Positions 50,561-59,091 of a DNA stretch of 64,000 nt are shown in pieces; the first letter of the stretch is position 1, and each line of letters begins with the position of its first letter. Origin of the DNA: Rhizobium sp. AQ_MP (GTDB lineage: Bacteria > Pseudomonadota > Alphaproteobacteria > Rhizobiales > Rhizobiaceae); contig NZ_JACJVI010000008.1 in assembly GCF_014237835.1 (NCBI RefSeq), forward strand, positions 1 to 64,000, in the 5' to 3' direction. The position numbers and the translations under genes are program-made. Below the pieces are notes generated by a model. That model was not told where the DNA came from and did no database searches. It saw only the letters and a program-made list of their open reading frames with translations.

Positions 50561-50610
50561 TAACGGCTCAACGGCTAATCTTGAGACACAGAGGAACAGA
50601 CAGAACTTCC

Positions 50611-51225
50611 ATGATGTACTCGACCCAGGCAAGCCAGAGCAACACGATCGCCTCGCCGGGACAGCAGCGCGCATTCCAGCGCGTCGCCGTCAGCCTGCAG
50701 GGCAGGCTCATGCTTGCCAATTACGAAGAGTATGTCTGCAAGGTCGTCGACATGTCGCCGGGCGACGTGCGTTTTGCCTGCGCGGGCATGCCGCGACCGG
50801 GTGAACGGGTTGTCGCATACATCGATCACCTTGGACGCATCGAAGGCACGGTCGTCAAGCTTACCGAAGACGGCTTCGTCATTACGATCAACGCCACCAT
50901 CCGCAAGCGCGAGAAGCTCGCGGCCCAGCTCACCTGGATCGCGAACAAACATGAACTCGGCCTTCCGGAAGACCGTCGTCACGATCGTCTGACACCGCGG
51001 CAGACCCGCACCGAACTTACACTCGAGGACGGCAAAACATATCCCTGCCGCCTGATGGACCTCTCGCTGTCGGGTGCAGCTGTCGATATCGACATCCGGC
51101 CTCCTATTGGGTCTGCGGTCCGGCTCGGCAATATGCGTGGTCGCGTCGTTCGTCACTTCATGGAAGGTGTTGCCATCGAATTCCTATCCCTTCAATCGAA
51201 GGAAGCGCTCACCGAATTCCTCTGA
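50611..51225 (+). CDS. Protein with two PilZ-like domains
   Basis: PilZ domains bind cyclic di-GMP. The 204-residue protein has a first PilZ-like half (about 16-100: RAFQRVAVSLQGRLML, DMSPGDVRFAC) and a second half (about 120-204: DRLTPRQTRTELTLEDGK, MDLSLSGAAVDI). Each shows the two-part pattern of basic residues followed by D/N-x-S-x-x-G, the second more faithfully (DLSLSG). It has no other domain, so it is likely a c-di-GMP receptor with a partner elsewhere. ATG 50611 or 50614 is the start; an upstream extension to 50332 runs through the terminator region and is rejected. Confidence 0.82.
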   Translation: MMYSTQASQSNTIASPGQQRAFQRVAVSLQGRLMLANYEEYVCKVVDMSPGDVRFACAGMPRPGERVVAYIDHLGRIEGTVVKLTEDGFVITINATIRKREKLAAQLTWIANKHELGLPEDRRHDRLTPRQTRTELTLEDGKTYPCRLMDLSLSGAAVDIDIRPPIGSAVRLGNMRGRVVRHFMEGVAIEFLSLQSKEALTEFL

Positions 51226-51246
51226 AGGCATTCATATCTGGCATTC

Positions 51247-51279
51247 AAGGCGCCCACGGACCCCGTGAGGCGCCTTTTT
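51247..51279 (+). terminator. Intrinsic terminator of the PilZ gene
   Basis: AAGGCGCC-CACGG (51247-51259) pairs with CCGTG-A-GGCGCCTT (51263-51276), 13 pairs with one bulge, followed by a T-run to 51279. It lies 21 bp past the PilZ stop. Confidence 0.85.
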
Positions 51280-51706
51280 CATTGCCGCATGCCGAGATCG
51301 TCCCAGAGCGGCACATGTTTTCCAAAAAATTTTTGTGCCAGATCGGACGAAAAACTAAGGCCCGACGGTCTGGTCCACGCCCCTGACCCCGTCAGCCTCG
51401 CACCCAAACACGCGTCCGATCGGCCGCACGACCTTGGCCGCCTCAACAGTCATCATTCAACTGCAAGCCATCAAGCCCATGTTTCCTAACGACAAATCCG
51501 GATTTTCAGGCCCTGACCCCGATGCAATCGGTAAAATGTCGCTCAAATTTGATCTTTATTTTCATCAATACATAATCAAATAAAACGCAAATACATGTAA
51601 ATATAGAATCTGATTTGCATTTATTTCTCGCCTAATCTTACCGCTATTCTTCGCGGCCCATCAAATTATCTCTGTCATTGCTGTCTCCACTACCAGGAGG
51701 CAACCA
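51280..51706. other. Non-coding region upstream of the BTLCP peptidase gene
   Basis: No gene is supported here. The left part has an 11-base repeat, CCCTGACCCCG, at 51381-51391 and 51511-51521. The right part (about 51540-51640) is strikingly AT-rich for this genome, with runs such as AAATTTGATCTTTATTTTC, and probably contains the promoter. It ends in AGGAGG just before the next start. Confidence 0.6.
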
Positions 51707-52315
51707 ATGACAACAAAGAAAAATCTGGGTATTGGAACTCTGGCCGCCGCCATCGCAGGCGCTCTGGCCTTTCAGGTTTCGGCGATGCCGGCCAACATGC
51801 AAATCGTCGGCAAGGCCAATCCGCCGATCGGACACTATGAATTCTGCCAGACCTATTCCGGAGAATGCGCCGGAAGCCAGACTGACAGCGGCCCGATGGT
51901 GCTGACCGAGGACCTTTGGAAGGCAATTCTCGAAGTCAACTACACCGTCAACAGCTCGATCACGCCCCTGACCGACATGGAAATCTATGGTGTCGAAGAG
52001 CGCTGGGCCTACCCCCGCAGCGTCGGCGACTGTGAAGACTTCGCGCTGCTGAAGCGCAAGATGCTGGTCGATCGCGGCGTCGATCCCGCCGATCTGCTGA
52101 TGACCGTCGTGCTGCAGCCGAACGGTGAAGGCCACGCCGTGCTGACCGTCCGCACCGATCACGGCGACTTCATTCTCGACAACATGCGCAACAAGGTGCT
52201 GCTGTGGTCGGAAACGGAATACACCTACCTGAAACGTCAGTCCTCGAGCAATCCCGGTCGCTGGGTGAAGCTCCAGGATGGCCGCGCAGGAATCGTCGGC
52301 AGCGTGTCGCCGTAA
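51707..52315 (+). CDS. Bacterial transglutaminase-like cysteine peptidase (BTLCP)
   Basis: A 202-residue secreted protein of the BTLCP family (LapG-related, periplasmic). It has a signal peptide (LAAAIAGALAFQVSAMPA, cleavage near residue 27). The catalytic triad is Cys109 in SVGDCEDFALLKR, His143 in EGHAVLTVRT and Asp158 in FILDNM. LapG relatives cut adhesins under c-di-GMP control, but the short BTLCP members have unknown substrates. ATG 51707 follows AGGAGG at 8 bases. A strong terminator follows, so it is a single-gene unit. Confidence 0.9.
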   Translation: MTTKKNLGIGTLAAAIAGALAFQVSAMPANMQIVGKANPPIGHYEFCQTYSGECAGSQTDSGPMVLTEDLWKAILEVNYTVNSSITPLTDMEIYGVEERWAYPRSVGDCEDFALLKRKMLVDRGVDPADLLMTVVLQPNGEGHAVLTVRTDHGDFILDNMRNKVLLWSETEYTYLKRQSSSNPGRWVKLQDGRAGIVGSVSP

Positions 52316-52379
52316 GTCGCTTCGTATTCGCTTCTGGCCCGGTCTGTCCCCGCCTACCCGTCCCCCGACCGGAGCCAAT

Positions 52380-52418
52380 GAGCCGGTCCCGTCCAACCGG
52401 GACCGGCTCTCCTTTTTT
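52380..52418 (+). terminator. Intrinsic terminator of the BTLCP gene
   Basis: GAGCCGGTCCCG (52380-52391) pairs perfectly with CGGGACCGGCTC (52398-52409), 12 bp with a 6-nt loop, followed by TCC and six Ts (52413-52418). Confidence 0.92.
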
Positions 52419-52439
52419 GACGAGGTCCGCGCCCCGCCT

Positions 52440-52454
52440 TTAACTGCAAATTAA
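52440..52454. promoter_or_regulatory. CtrA-like box TTAA-N7-TTAA
   Basis: TTAA (52440-52443), seven bases (CTGCAAA) and TTAA (52451-52454) form a full CtrA consensus. It lies about 65 bp upstream of ATG 52519 of the next gene and right after the BTLCP terminator. Confidence 0.45.
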
Positions 52455-52518
52455 CCACGATCGCCGAACTCTGATGTCGCGGCCGCCATGGGATGTGCCG
52501 CGCCGAAAGGACGAGGGC

Positions 52519-53316
52519 ATGGTGCGGGGCAACCCCAACAGTTTGCAGGCCGATGATGGGCGCATGCCGCTGATCTCCACGCGCTTCCTCGTCATGGCCA
52601 CCCTCAGCATCCTGGTGCTTGCCCTTGCCTCGGTCGCGATCAGCTGGTTCGGCCGCTCCTATGGTGAGCGCCTATCACGCGCAGGGCACAGCGAGAGCAC
52701 CGAGATCGTCAACATGATCGTTGGTCGCGACAGGCTCTCCGTTCCCGCCAATACCATCCGGTTCGAAAATCAGCGCACGGCTGGCATCGCCGAGCGGGTC
52801 GACATGTATCTGCTCTGGCCCGAGATGACAGGCTACTCCAGTGCCCAGCGCCGCCGGTTCGACGACCTTTCGCTCGCACATTCGCTGCTCTTCCTACAGA
52901 TCTCGCAGAGCACCATGTCCCGCGACATGTCAGGGCGGGTGGAGCCGATCTATCGTCACCTGCTGTCGGACGGGAGCGCCACCGGCCCGGCCGGGCTGAC
53001 CCTTCACACCTTCGAGACGGGCACCGGCTACGAAGGCGAGAGCCTGCTGACCGGCGAGCTTCCGGACGGATCGAGCTACGCCATTCGGTGCATGCTGCCC
53101 AAGGCAGGCGAAAAGCCGACCGGGAGCGATTGCCAGCGCGACATTCATGTGGGCGAGGATCTGACCGTCCTTTATCGCTTCTCGAGCGAGCAACTCGGAC
53201 AGTGGAAGGCCATCGACATGGCGGTTCGCGACTATGTCGAAAGCCGCGCGAGCGCTGCGCTGCCGGCCTCGGCGCTTAAAAATCAATCCAAAACATCAAC
53301 CGACCGTTCATCATAA
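52519..53316 (+). CDS. Membrane-anchored protein of unknown function
   Basis: I do not recognise a family. The 265-residue product has one N-terminal membrane segment (FLVMATLSILVLALASVAIS, about residues 23-42), so most of it should be periplasmic. Only two cysteines are present, in IRCMLPK and SDCQRD, close enough to form a disulfide. ATG 52519 follows AAAGGACGAGGGC; an upstream in-frame ATG at 52474 lacks a ribosome site. A CtrA-like site lies upstream, and the next gene is a cell-wall carboxypeptidase, which suggests an envelope or division role by association only. Confidence 0.65.
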   Translation: MVRGNPNSLQADDGRMPLISTRFLVMATLSILVLALASVAISWFGRSYGERLSRAGHSESTEIVNMIVGRDRLSVPANTIRFENQRTAGIAERVDMYLLWPEMTGYSSAQRRRFDDLSLAHSLLFLQISQSTMSRDMSGRVEPIYRHLLSDGSATGPAGLTLHTFETGTGYEGESLLTGELPDGSSYAIRCMLPKAGEKPTGSDCQRDIHVGEDLTVLYRFSSEQLGQWKAIDMAVRDYVESRASAALPASALKNQSKTSTDRSS

Positions 53317-53409
53317 ACCTCTTGGTAAGCCTATTTCCGTAGGGTCCACCGAGATGGTCGCGATTGGGGGAGAGCGTCCGGTCGTCAATGGTGAGATTTA
53401 AAGAGTATC

Positions 53410-54876
53410 GTGGTGCATAAAGTTTTCGGAAGCTCCAACTTCGCAGCCGCTGTGCGTCGGCTAGTCCTCGCGGCGTTTGCGGTCTTCGTGACACTTGTCG
53501 CTGCCGTTGGCACTGTCCAGGCAAATCCCAAATATGCCGGCATCGTCATCGACGCGAAGACAGGCAAGGTGCTCTACAGCGAGAATGCCGACAGCCTGCG
53601 ATACCCAGCCTCGCTGACCAAGATGATGACCCTTTACATGGTCTTCGAAGCGCTGGAGGCTGGTCGCATCTCGTTGAACAGCAAGGTTCCCTTTTCTGCC
53701 AATGCTGCCAAGGAGCCCCCGTCGAAGCTCGGCGTCGGGACCGGTCGCAGCATCACGGTCGAGCAGGCAATCCTGGCACTCGTCACCCGTTCGGCCAATG
53801 ACGTGGCCACGGCTCTCGCGGAACATCTCGGTGGCTCTGAGCAGAGATTTGCACAGATGATGACAGCGAAGGCTCGCGGCCTCGGCATGACCAAGACGAC
53901 CTATCGCAACGCCCACGGCCTGCCGAATACCGCGCAAATGACGACCGCGCGCGATCAGGCGCGGCTCGGCATCGCCCTGCGACAGCATTTCCCGCAGTAT
54001 TACGGTTACTTCTCGACCCGCAGCTTCCGCTTCGGCAAGCAGACCATCGGCAACCATAACCGCCTGCTCGGCCAGGTGCGCGGCGTCGACGGCATCAAGA
54101 CCGGCTATACGCGTGCTGCCGGATACAATCTTGCCACATCCGCAGAGGCTGGTGGACGCTCGATCGTGGCCGTGGTGCTCGGCGCCACCTCCGGCGCACG
54201 CCGCAATGCACAGATGACCAATCTGGTGCAGCGCTATCTGCCCGCAGCTTCCAGCACCCGCGGCGGCAGCAACCTGATTGCCAAGAACGATACGTCCGTC
54301 GCGCCGGTGGCTGCGACCGCATCGGTCTCCGCAGATTTGCCGAACCTGCCGCACACGGGTCCTCTGCCTGACCCGCGCTACAATGGCGTGGCGCAGGCCT
54401 ATGCGGCCTCGCCTTCCGGTAATGCGGCCAGCGCCGCTCTGAACACGCTGCGCCCCGTGGCGCCGGCGGCTTCCAATGCTTCTCCGGTTCCGGTCCCGCA
54501 GCCTGCGCCTGCCTATCTGCCGAACGAAGGTGCGGCCGTTGCGCCTGCTCCCGCGACGCAGTCCGTTGCTGCTGCGGCGACGACGCCCCCAGATGTCGAT
54601 GCAATGACCACCGCATCTACGGTGCCGTCAGCCGGCTGGGTGGTTCAGATCGGGACTTCGCCAGACAAGGAGCTGGCCATGAATCTGCTGCGTGATGCGC
54701 AGGAGAAAGGCGGAAAGGTATTGCGTTCCGCCACCCCCTTCACGGTCGCCTTCGGTGATGGCGCCAGCCAGATCTACCGCGCCCGCTTCGGCGGCTTCGA
54801 CGACCAGCGTGACGCGGTGAATGCCTGTAATGCACTGAAGAAAAAGGGAATCCGCTGCTGGGCTGCAGCCCAGTAA
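53410..54876 (+). CDS. D-alanyl-D-alanine carboxypeptidase with C-terminal SPOR domain
   Basis: Low-molecular-weight penicillin-binding protein that trims the terminal D-Ala of peptidoglycan stem peptides. The 488-residue protein has a signal peptide (residues about 16-38), the SxxK motif Ser68-Lys71 (YPASLTKMM), SxN at Ser128-Asn130 (TRSANDVA) and KTG in GIKTGYTRAAG. A Pro/Ala-rich linker (about 290-400) leads to a SPOR domain (about 410-488, WVVQIGTSPDKELAMNLLRD, YRARFGGFDDQRDA), which binds denuded glycan at division sites. The start is a GTG at 53410. The SPOR fusion is known in Rhizobiales. Confidence 0.93.
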   Translation: MVHKVFGSSNFAAAVRRLVLAAFAVFVTLVAAVGTVQANPKYAGIVIDAKTGKVLYSENADSLRYPASLTKMMTLYMVFEALEAGRISLNSKVPFSANAAKEPPSKLGVGTGRSITVEQAILALVTRSANDVATALAEHLGGSEQRFAQMMTAKARGLGMTKTTYRNAHGLPNTAQMTTARDQARLGIALRQHFPQYYGYFSTRSFRFGKQTIGNHNRLLGQVRGVDGIKTGYTRAAGYNLATSAEAGGRSIVAVVLGATSGARRNAQMTNLVQRYLPAASSTRGGSNLIAKNDTSVAPVAATASVSADLPNLPHTGPLPDPRYNGVAQAYAASPSGNAASAALNTLRPVAPAASNASPVPVPQPAPAYLPNEGAAVAPAPATQSVAAAATTPPDVDAMTTASTVPSAGWVVQIGTSPDKELAMNLLRDAQEKGGKVLRSATPFTVAFGDGASQIYRARFGGFDDQRDAVNACNALKKKGIRCWAAAQ

Positions 54877-54924
54877 AACGGTCGCCCAAAACCCTCGATT
54901 TGTACTGTTTACGAGGATAGTGGA

Positions 54925-55197
54925 ATGGCATCGAAAGACTTCAGATACGGTCCCGTCGAGGATCAGGACAATGGCGGGCAGCTGGCGGCGACCAGTGTTC
55001 TCCATCCGCTCCACGAAGCGGCCTACCGGCTCGCAGATCTCGGGCTACGGGAGAAGCGGTCGAAGACCAAGGACCTGATCGGGCTGCTGCTGAGCCATGG
55101 TGCCCGCGCATGGCGCTATTCCCAGCCCGAAGCCAATATTCATCTGCACGTCTCGGCCCAGGGCGGTCGTTTCCCCGTCGTGCTACGGCTGCGCTGA
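54925..55197 (+). CDS. Small hypothetical protein
   Basis: A 90-residue soluble protein that I do not recognise. Its core HEAAYRLADLGLREKRSKTK is followed by DLIGLLLSHGARAWRYSQPE, both likely helical. It starts at ATG 54925 and ends 16 bp before the carbonic-anhydrase gene, so it may share a transcript with it. Codon use resembles that of the neighbours. Confidence 0.6.
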   Translation: MASKDFRYGPVEDQDNGGQLAATSVLHPLHEAAYRLADLGLREKRSKTKDLIGLLLSHGARAWRYSQPEANIHLHVSAQGGRFPVVLRLR

Positions 55198-55213
55198 GAA
55201 CGGCGATCCTTCT

Positions 55214-55741
55214 ATGCCGCTCTATCGCCTGGGTGACCGGATCCCTCAATTGCCCGCCTCCGATCGGTTCTGGCTGGCACCCGATGCGCAGGTCATCGGT
55301 GATGTGCGCCTCGGCGACGAGGTCGGCATATGGTTCGGGGCCGTCCTGCGTGGCGACAATGATCCGATCGTGATCGGTGCCCGGACCAACATCCAGGATG
55401 GCGTGATGGTGCATACGGACCCCGGCAAGGGTGTGACCATTGGCGAGGGCTGCACCATCGGCCACCACGCCATCATTCATGGCTGCAGCATCGGCAATAA
55501 CTCGCTGATCGGGATGGGATCGACGGTTCTCAACGGGGCGCGCATCGGCGACAATTGCCTGGTGGGTGCCAATTCCCTGATCACCGAAGGCAAGGTCTTC
55601 CCCGACAATTCCCTCATCGTCGGATCGCCGGCGCGCGTCGTCCGGACACTGGACGACATCGCAATCGCGGGCTTGCGGCTCTCAGCAGAAAACTATGTGC
55701 GCAACTGGCGCCGCTTCGCAAGCGATCTGCAGCCTCTTTAA
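55214..55741 (+). CDS. Gamma-carbonic anhydrase family protein
   Basis: A 175-residue left-handed beta-helix protein with hexapeptide repeats throughout (IGDVRLGDEVGIWFGAVLRG onward). The three zinc histidines of the gamma class are present in VMVHTD and TIGHHAIIHGC, and the pattern RGDNDPI is conserved. It is of the YrdA/CaiE-like group, whose physiological role is often uncertain. The start at 55214 (MPLYRLGDRIPQLP) fits the family; a 39-codon extension does not. Confidence 0.92.
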   Translation: MPLYRLGDRIPQLPASDRFWLAPDAQVIGDVRLGDEVGIWFGAVLRGDNDPIVIGARTNIQDGVMVHTDPGKGVTIGEGCTIGHHAIIHGCSIGNNSLIGMGSTVLNGARIGDNCLVGANSLITEGKVFPDNSLIVGSPARVVRTLDDIAIAGLRLSAENYVRNWRRFASDLQPL

Positions 55742-55752
55742 TCTCTGAACTT

Positions 55753-56166
55753 TCAAGCAGCGATTTCGGCGCAGGACGAGCATGTCCCGCGCACTTCGAT
55801 CGTGGTTTTCTCCGACTTGAACCTCAATCCGCGTGCGACCGTCGCCAGCTTGTGGTCGATATCGTGGTCGTGGAATTCGGTGACATGACCGCATTTGTTA
55901 CAGATCATGAAGGCAACGGTGCCATGGCCGGAGCAGCCGTCATGCGGGTGGGCGCAGGCGACGAAGGCATTCAGGCTCTCCAGCCGATGGACCATGCCGA
56001 ATTCCACAAGCTTGTCGAGCGCGCGGTAGACCTGGAGCGGGGCGCGAAAGCCATGTTCCCGCAGCTTGTCGAGCAGCGTGTAGGCCGAGAGCGGTCCTTC
56101 CGAATGGACAAGTGCGTCGAAGACGAGCGACTGGTTGCGCGTGAGATCGGTCTTGGTCATGGTCAT
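55753..56166 (-). CDS. zur: Zinc-uptake regulator Zur (Fur family)
   Basis: Zn-dependent repressor of zinc uptake. The 137-residue protein has a Fur-type winged helix (LTRNQSLVFDALVHSEG, LQVYRALDKLVEFGMVHRLE) and metal-binding residues with two CxxC pairs, Cys89-Cys92 (CNKCGH) and Cys129-Cys132 (CSSC), plus His-rich FHDHDIDH. It lies directly after znuB, overlapping it by 4 bp, so it is the last gene of znuC-znuB-zur. Two Zur-type palindromes precede the operon, giving feedback control. Confidence 0.94.
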   Translation of the reverse strand: MTMTKTDLTRNQSLVFDALVHSEGPLSAYTLLDKLREHGFRAPLQVYRALDKLVEFGMVHRLESLNAFVACAHPHDGCSGHGTVAFMICNKCGHVTEFHDHDIDHKLATVARGLRFKSEKTTIEVRGTCSSCAEIAA

Positions 56167-56984
56167 GCACCCGGTCTGGCGTCTGAGGATCTGATGCCCG
56201 GCTTCGGCAGCAGGCTTATGAGGAAGAGCAGCAGGGCCGCAACGACAATCGAGGGGCCCGAGGGCGTGTCATAGGTCAGCGAGCCGAAAAGGCCCATGAC
56301 GACGGCGACCGCGCCGATCACAGAGGCCAGAACCGCCATGACCTCCGGCGTCGAGGCAAAGCGGCGTGCGGCGGCGGCCGGGATGATCAGCAGCGAGGTG
56401 ATCAAGAGGATCCCGACGATCTTCATGGCAATCGCGATGACCAGGGCCATCAGCAGCATGAAGATCAGTCGAGCCCGCTCAGGCTGCATGCCCTCGGCTT
56501 CGGCCAGTTCGACATTGACGGTGCCGGCGAGCAGCGGACGCCAGAGCCAGGCGATGATGGCGAGGACGAAAAGGCCGCCAATCCAGACAATGGCAACATC
56601 CGTCGGGGTCACCGCGAGGATATCGCCGAACAGGAAGGCGATAAGGTCGAAGCGGACCCAGCTCATGAAGGCGACCATGACAAGGCCGATGGCGAGCGTC
56701 GCATGGCTCAGGATGCCCAGGAGGGCGTCGGCCGACAACCCCTGCCGCTTCTGCAGGACGATCAGGATCAGCGACACCATGGAGGCGACGACAAACACGC
56801 TGATCATCAGGTTCAACGAGAAGAACAGCGACAGGGCCACACCCAGGAGTGCCGAATGGGCCATGGTGTCGCCAAAATAGGCCATGCGCCGCCAGATGAC
56901 GAAACAGCCGAGCGGACCGGTGGTCAGGGCGAGGCCGATGCCGGCGAGAATGGCGCGGACAAAAAAATCATCCAGCATGGCCAT
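56163..56984 (-). CDS. znuB: Zinc ABC transporter permease ZnuB
   Basis: Inner-membrane channel of the high-affinity zinc importer. The 273-residue protein has about eight or nine hydrophobic segments and the ABC-3 family features GPLGCFVIWRRMAYFGDTMA, HSALLGVALSLFFSLN and EGMQPERARLIFMLLMALVI. Its start overlaps the znuC 3' end by 17 bp, and its stop overlaps zur by 4 bp. Confidence 0.95.
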   Translation of the reverse strand: MAMLDDFFVRAILAGIGLALTTGPLGCFVIWRRMAYFGDTMAHSALLGVALSLFFSLNLMISVFVVASMVSLILIVLQKRQGLSADALLGILSHATLAIGLVMVAFMSWVRFDLIAFLFGDILAVTPTDVAIVWIGGLFVLAIIAWLWRPLLAGTVNVELAEAEGMQPERARLIFMLLMALVIAIAMKIVGILLITSLLIIPAAAARRFASTPEVMAVLASVIGAVAVVMGLFGSLTYDTPSGPSIVVAALLLFLISLLPKPGIRSSDARPGA

Positions 56985-57903
56985 GCTCCCTGTCCTTCAC
57001 GACGGCCGCAACGCCATGCGCGTGGTCGTGGTCATGACTGTGGTCGTCGTGGTGGTCGTCATGACCATGGTCATGATGGTGATCATGGTCATCGTGATGG
57101 TGGTGGCCGTCATCCGGATGGCAATGGTCCGTGACGCTGCCATCGGCATGCAGAACGCGGCCATCGGGCAGATGGGTGTGATCGTGGTCGTGGCTGTAGA
57201 CGGCCAGCGTCTGGGCCGCCTTGGCGCCGAAGAGCCGCATGTATTCGGGGCTTTGGCTGACAGCCGCCGGCGTTCCGCGGCAGCAGACATGGCCGTTGAG
57301 ACAGATCACGGTGTCGGTTTCGGCCATCACCACATGCAGGTCGTGGGAGATCAGCAAGATGCCGCAGCCCGTTGTGTTCCGGATCGAGGTGATCAGGTCA
57401 TAAAGTGCAATTTCACCGGAGAAATCGACGCCCTGGACGGGTTCGTCGAGCACCAGGATATCCGGCTTTCTGGCCATGGCACGGGCAAGAAGCGCGCGCT
57501 GGAATTCGCCACCCGACAAATGCTGCACTTCGGCATTGGCAAGATGTGCGATGCCGACCGCCTCGAGCGCGTTTTCAACTTCCGACGTCGACAGCGGGGC
57601 GGTCAGCGTCATCAGGCGGCGAACGGTCAGCGGCATGGTCCAGTCGACCGTCAGTCGCTGCGGGACATAGCCGACCGTGAGACCGGGCTTGCGCTCCACC
57701 CTGCCCTCGTCCGCCTTGATCACGCCAATCGCCATCTTGGCACTGGTGGATTTGCCAGAACCATTCGGGCCGATCAGGGTCACGATTTCACCCGGGCGGA
57801 CGGAAAAGTCGACGCCGCGCACCAGCCAACGACCGTTTCTGCTGACACCGGCGCCGGTCAGCGACACCAGCGGCGCGGCCTCCCGTGATTTCATGGCATT
57901 CAT
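56968..57903 (-). CDS. znuC: Zinc ABC transporter ATPase ZnuC with His-rich tail
   Basis: ATPase of the zinc importer. The 311-residue protein has Walker A GPNGSGKST, the signature HLSGGEFQRALLARAMARKP, Walker B ILVLDEPVQGVD and the switch His in LLISHDLHVV. After about residue 235 comes an unusual tail of dense His and Asp (HDHDHTHLPDG, DGHHHHDDHDHHHDHGHDDH and onward), which probably binds or senses zinc. ATG 57903 (MNAMKSREA) is preferred; the longer frame runs through the Zur boxes. Confidence 0.95.
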   Translation of the reverse strand: MNAMKSREAAPLVSLTGAGVSRNGRWLVRGVDFSVRPGEIVTLIGPNGSGKSTSAKMAIGVIKADEGRVERKPGLTVGYVPQRLTVDWTMPLTVRRLMTLTAPLSTSEVENALEAVGIAHLANAEVQHLSGGEFQRALLARAMARKPDILVLDEPVQGVDFSGEIALYDLITSIRNTTGCGILLISHDLHVVMAETDTVICLNGHVCCRGTPAAVSQSPEYMRLFGAKAAQTLAVYSHDHDHTHLPDGRVLHADGSVTDHCHPDDGHHHHDDHDHHHDHGHDDHHDDHSHDHDHAHGVAAVVKDREHGHAG

Positions 57904-57945
57904 GGAGTTCTCGAGATTTTGATGTTGCCACCTCCTATGCCACAC

Positions 57946-57958
57946 GTTATAGCATAAC
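57946..57958. promoter_or_regulatory. Zur-box-like palindrome 1 (znuC/znuA intergenic)
   Basis: GTTATAGCATAAC is an inverted repeat (GTTAT / ATAAC, with a 3-bp centre) in the 100-bp gap between the divergent znuC and znuA starts. Its position and form fit the alphaproteobacterial Zur consensus, GTTAT-rich with dyad symmetry. Confidence 0.7.
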
Positions 57959-57967
57959 GCAACGCAG

Positions 57968-57980
57968 GTAATAGTATTAC
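57968..57980. promoter_or_regulatory. Zur-box-like palindrome 2 (znuC/znuA intergenic)
   Basis: GTAATAGTATTAC is an inverted repeat (GTAAT / ATTAC) spaced 22 bp from the first palindrome, close to znuA (ATG 58004). Two sites in one divergent promoter let a single repressor control both units. Confidence 0.7.
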
Positions 57981-58003
57981 ATAACCACTCGCAGGAGCTT
58001 CGC

Positions 58004-59071
58004 ATGACCCGCTATCGCCTCGGACTGGCTGCCTCGACGGCGTTTCTTCTTCTCTCGCCGACACTGGCGTCTGCCGCTCCCGACGTCGTGGTTTCGATCA
58101 AGCCGGTGCATTCACTCGTCGCCTCGATCATGAAGGGCGTGGGTGAGCCGTCGCTGATCGTTGAGGGTGCTGCTTCTCCGCATACCTACACGCTGAAGCC
58201 GTCCAATGCGCGCGCGCTGGAAAACGCCGACCTCGTCTTCTGGGTCGGCCCTGGCCTTGAAGCCTTCCTCGAGAAACCGCTGGAAGCGCTGCCGAAGGAT
58301 GCCAAGGTGGTCGAGCTCGAAGATGCCGATGGCCTGACGAAGCTGCCCTTCCGCGAAGGCGGTGCCTTCGAGGGCCATGACCACGGCGAGCATGCCGAGG
58401 AAGGCGGTGAGCACGCCCATGGCGAGGCGGAGGAGCATGGACATGATCATGCTCACGAAGATGGCCACGACCATGGTGCGGAGAAGGCTGCAGCATCGGG
58501 GGGTCACGATGACCACGCGCATGGCGATCATGCCCATGACGAGCACGAGCATGGCGGCATCGACATGCATCTCTGGCTCGACCCGACCAATGCCAAGGCG
58601 ATGGCGGCCGATATCGCGAAAAGTCTTGCTGAGGTCGATCCGTCGAACAAGGCCACCTATGAGGCAAACCTGACCGCCCTGAATGCGGAGATCGACGCGC
58701 TCGATGCCGAGATCGCCGCACAGTTAAAACCGGTCTTGGAAAAGCCCTTCATCGTCTTCCATGACGCCTACCAGTATTTCGAGAAGCGCTACGGTGTGCG
58801 TGTGGCCGGCTCCGTGACCGTCAGCCCCGAGACCATGCCGGGCGCCGAGCGCCTTTCGGCCATCCACGCCAAGATCGAAGAACTGGGTGCTGCCTGCGTG
58901 TTCGCGGAGCCACAGTTCGAGCCGAAGCTGATCGGCGTGGTGACCGAAGGCACCGAGGCGAAGTCGGGCGTGCTCGATCCCGAAGGCGGCGCGCTGGAGG
59001 CCGGCCCCGCGCTCTATGGACAGCTGATGCGCAACCTCGCAACGTCGATGAGCACCTGCCTGTCGCAGTAA
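58004..59071 (+). CDS. znuA: Periplasmic zinc-binding protein ZnuA
   Basis: Solute-binding component of the zinc importer, a cluster A-I protein of 355 residues. The signal peptide is residues 1 to about 24 ([20 protein letters not shown]). The zinc ligands are expected in [23 protein letters not shown] and [14 protein letters not shown] loop from about residues 123-187 is extremely His-, Glu- and Asp-rich ([20 protein letters not shown] and further), as in ZnuA proteins that capture zinc. ATG 58004 follows GCAGGAGCTTCGC. Confidence 0.96.
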   Translation: MTRYRLGLAASTAFLLLSPTLASAAPDVVVSIKPVHSLVASIMKGVGEPSLIVEGAASPHTYTLKPSNARALENADLVFWVGPGLEAFLEKPLEALPKDAKVVELEDADGLTKLPFREGGAFEGHDHGEHAEEGGEHAHGEAEEHGHDHAHEDGHDHGAEKAAASGGHDDHAHGDHAHDEHEHGGIDMHLWLDPTNAKAMAADIAKSLAEVDPSNKATYEANLTALNAEIDALDAEIAAQLKPVLEKPFIVFHDAYQYFEKRYGVRVAGSVTVSPETMPGAERLSAIHAKIEELGAACVFAEPQFEPKLIGVVTEGTEAKSGVLDPEGGALEAGPALYGQLMRNLATSMSTCLSQ

Positions 59072-59091
59072 TCCTCCCTCCCCCGGGCAAG

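Noticed and set aside
57000-57190. Tandem DNA repeats resembling a repeat array
   Set aside because: They are the His and Asp codons of the ZnuC tail in a proper reading frame; spacing and units are irregular, so it is not a CRISPR or satellite.
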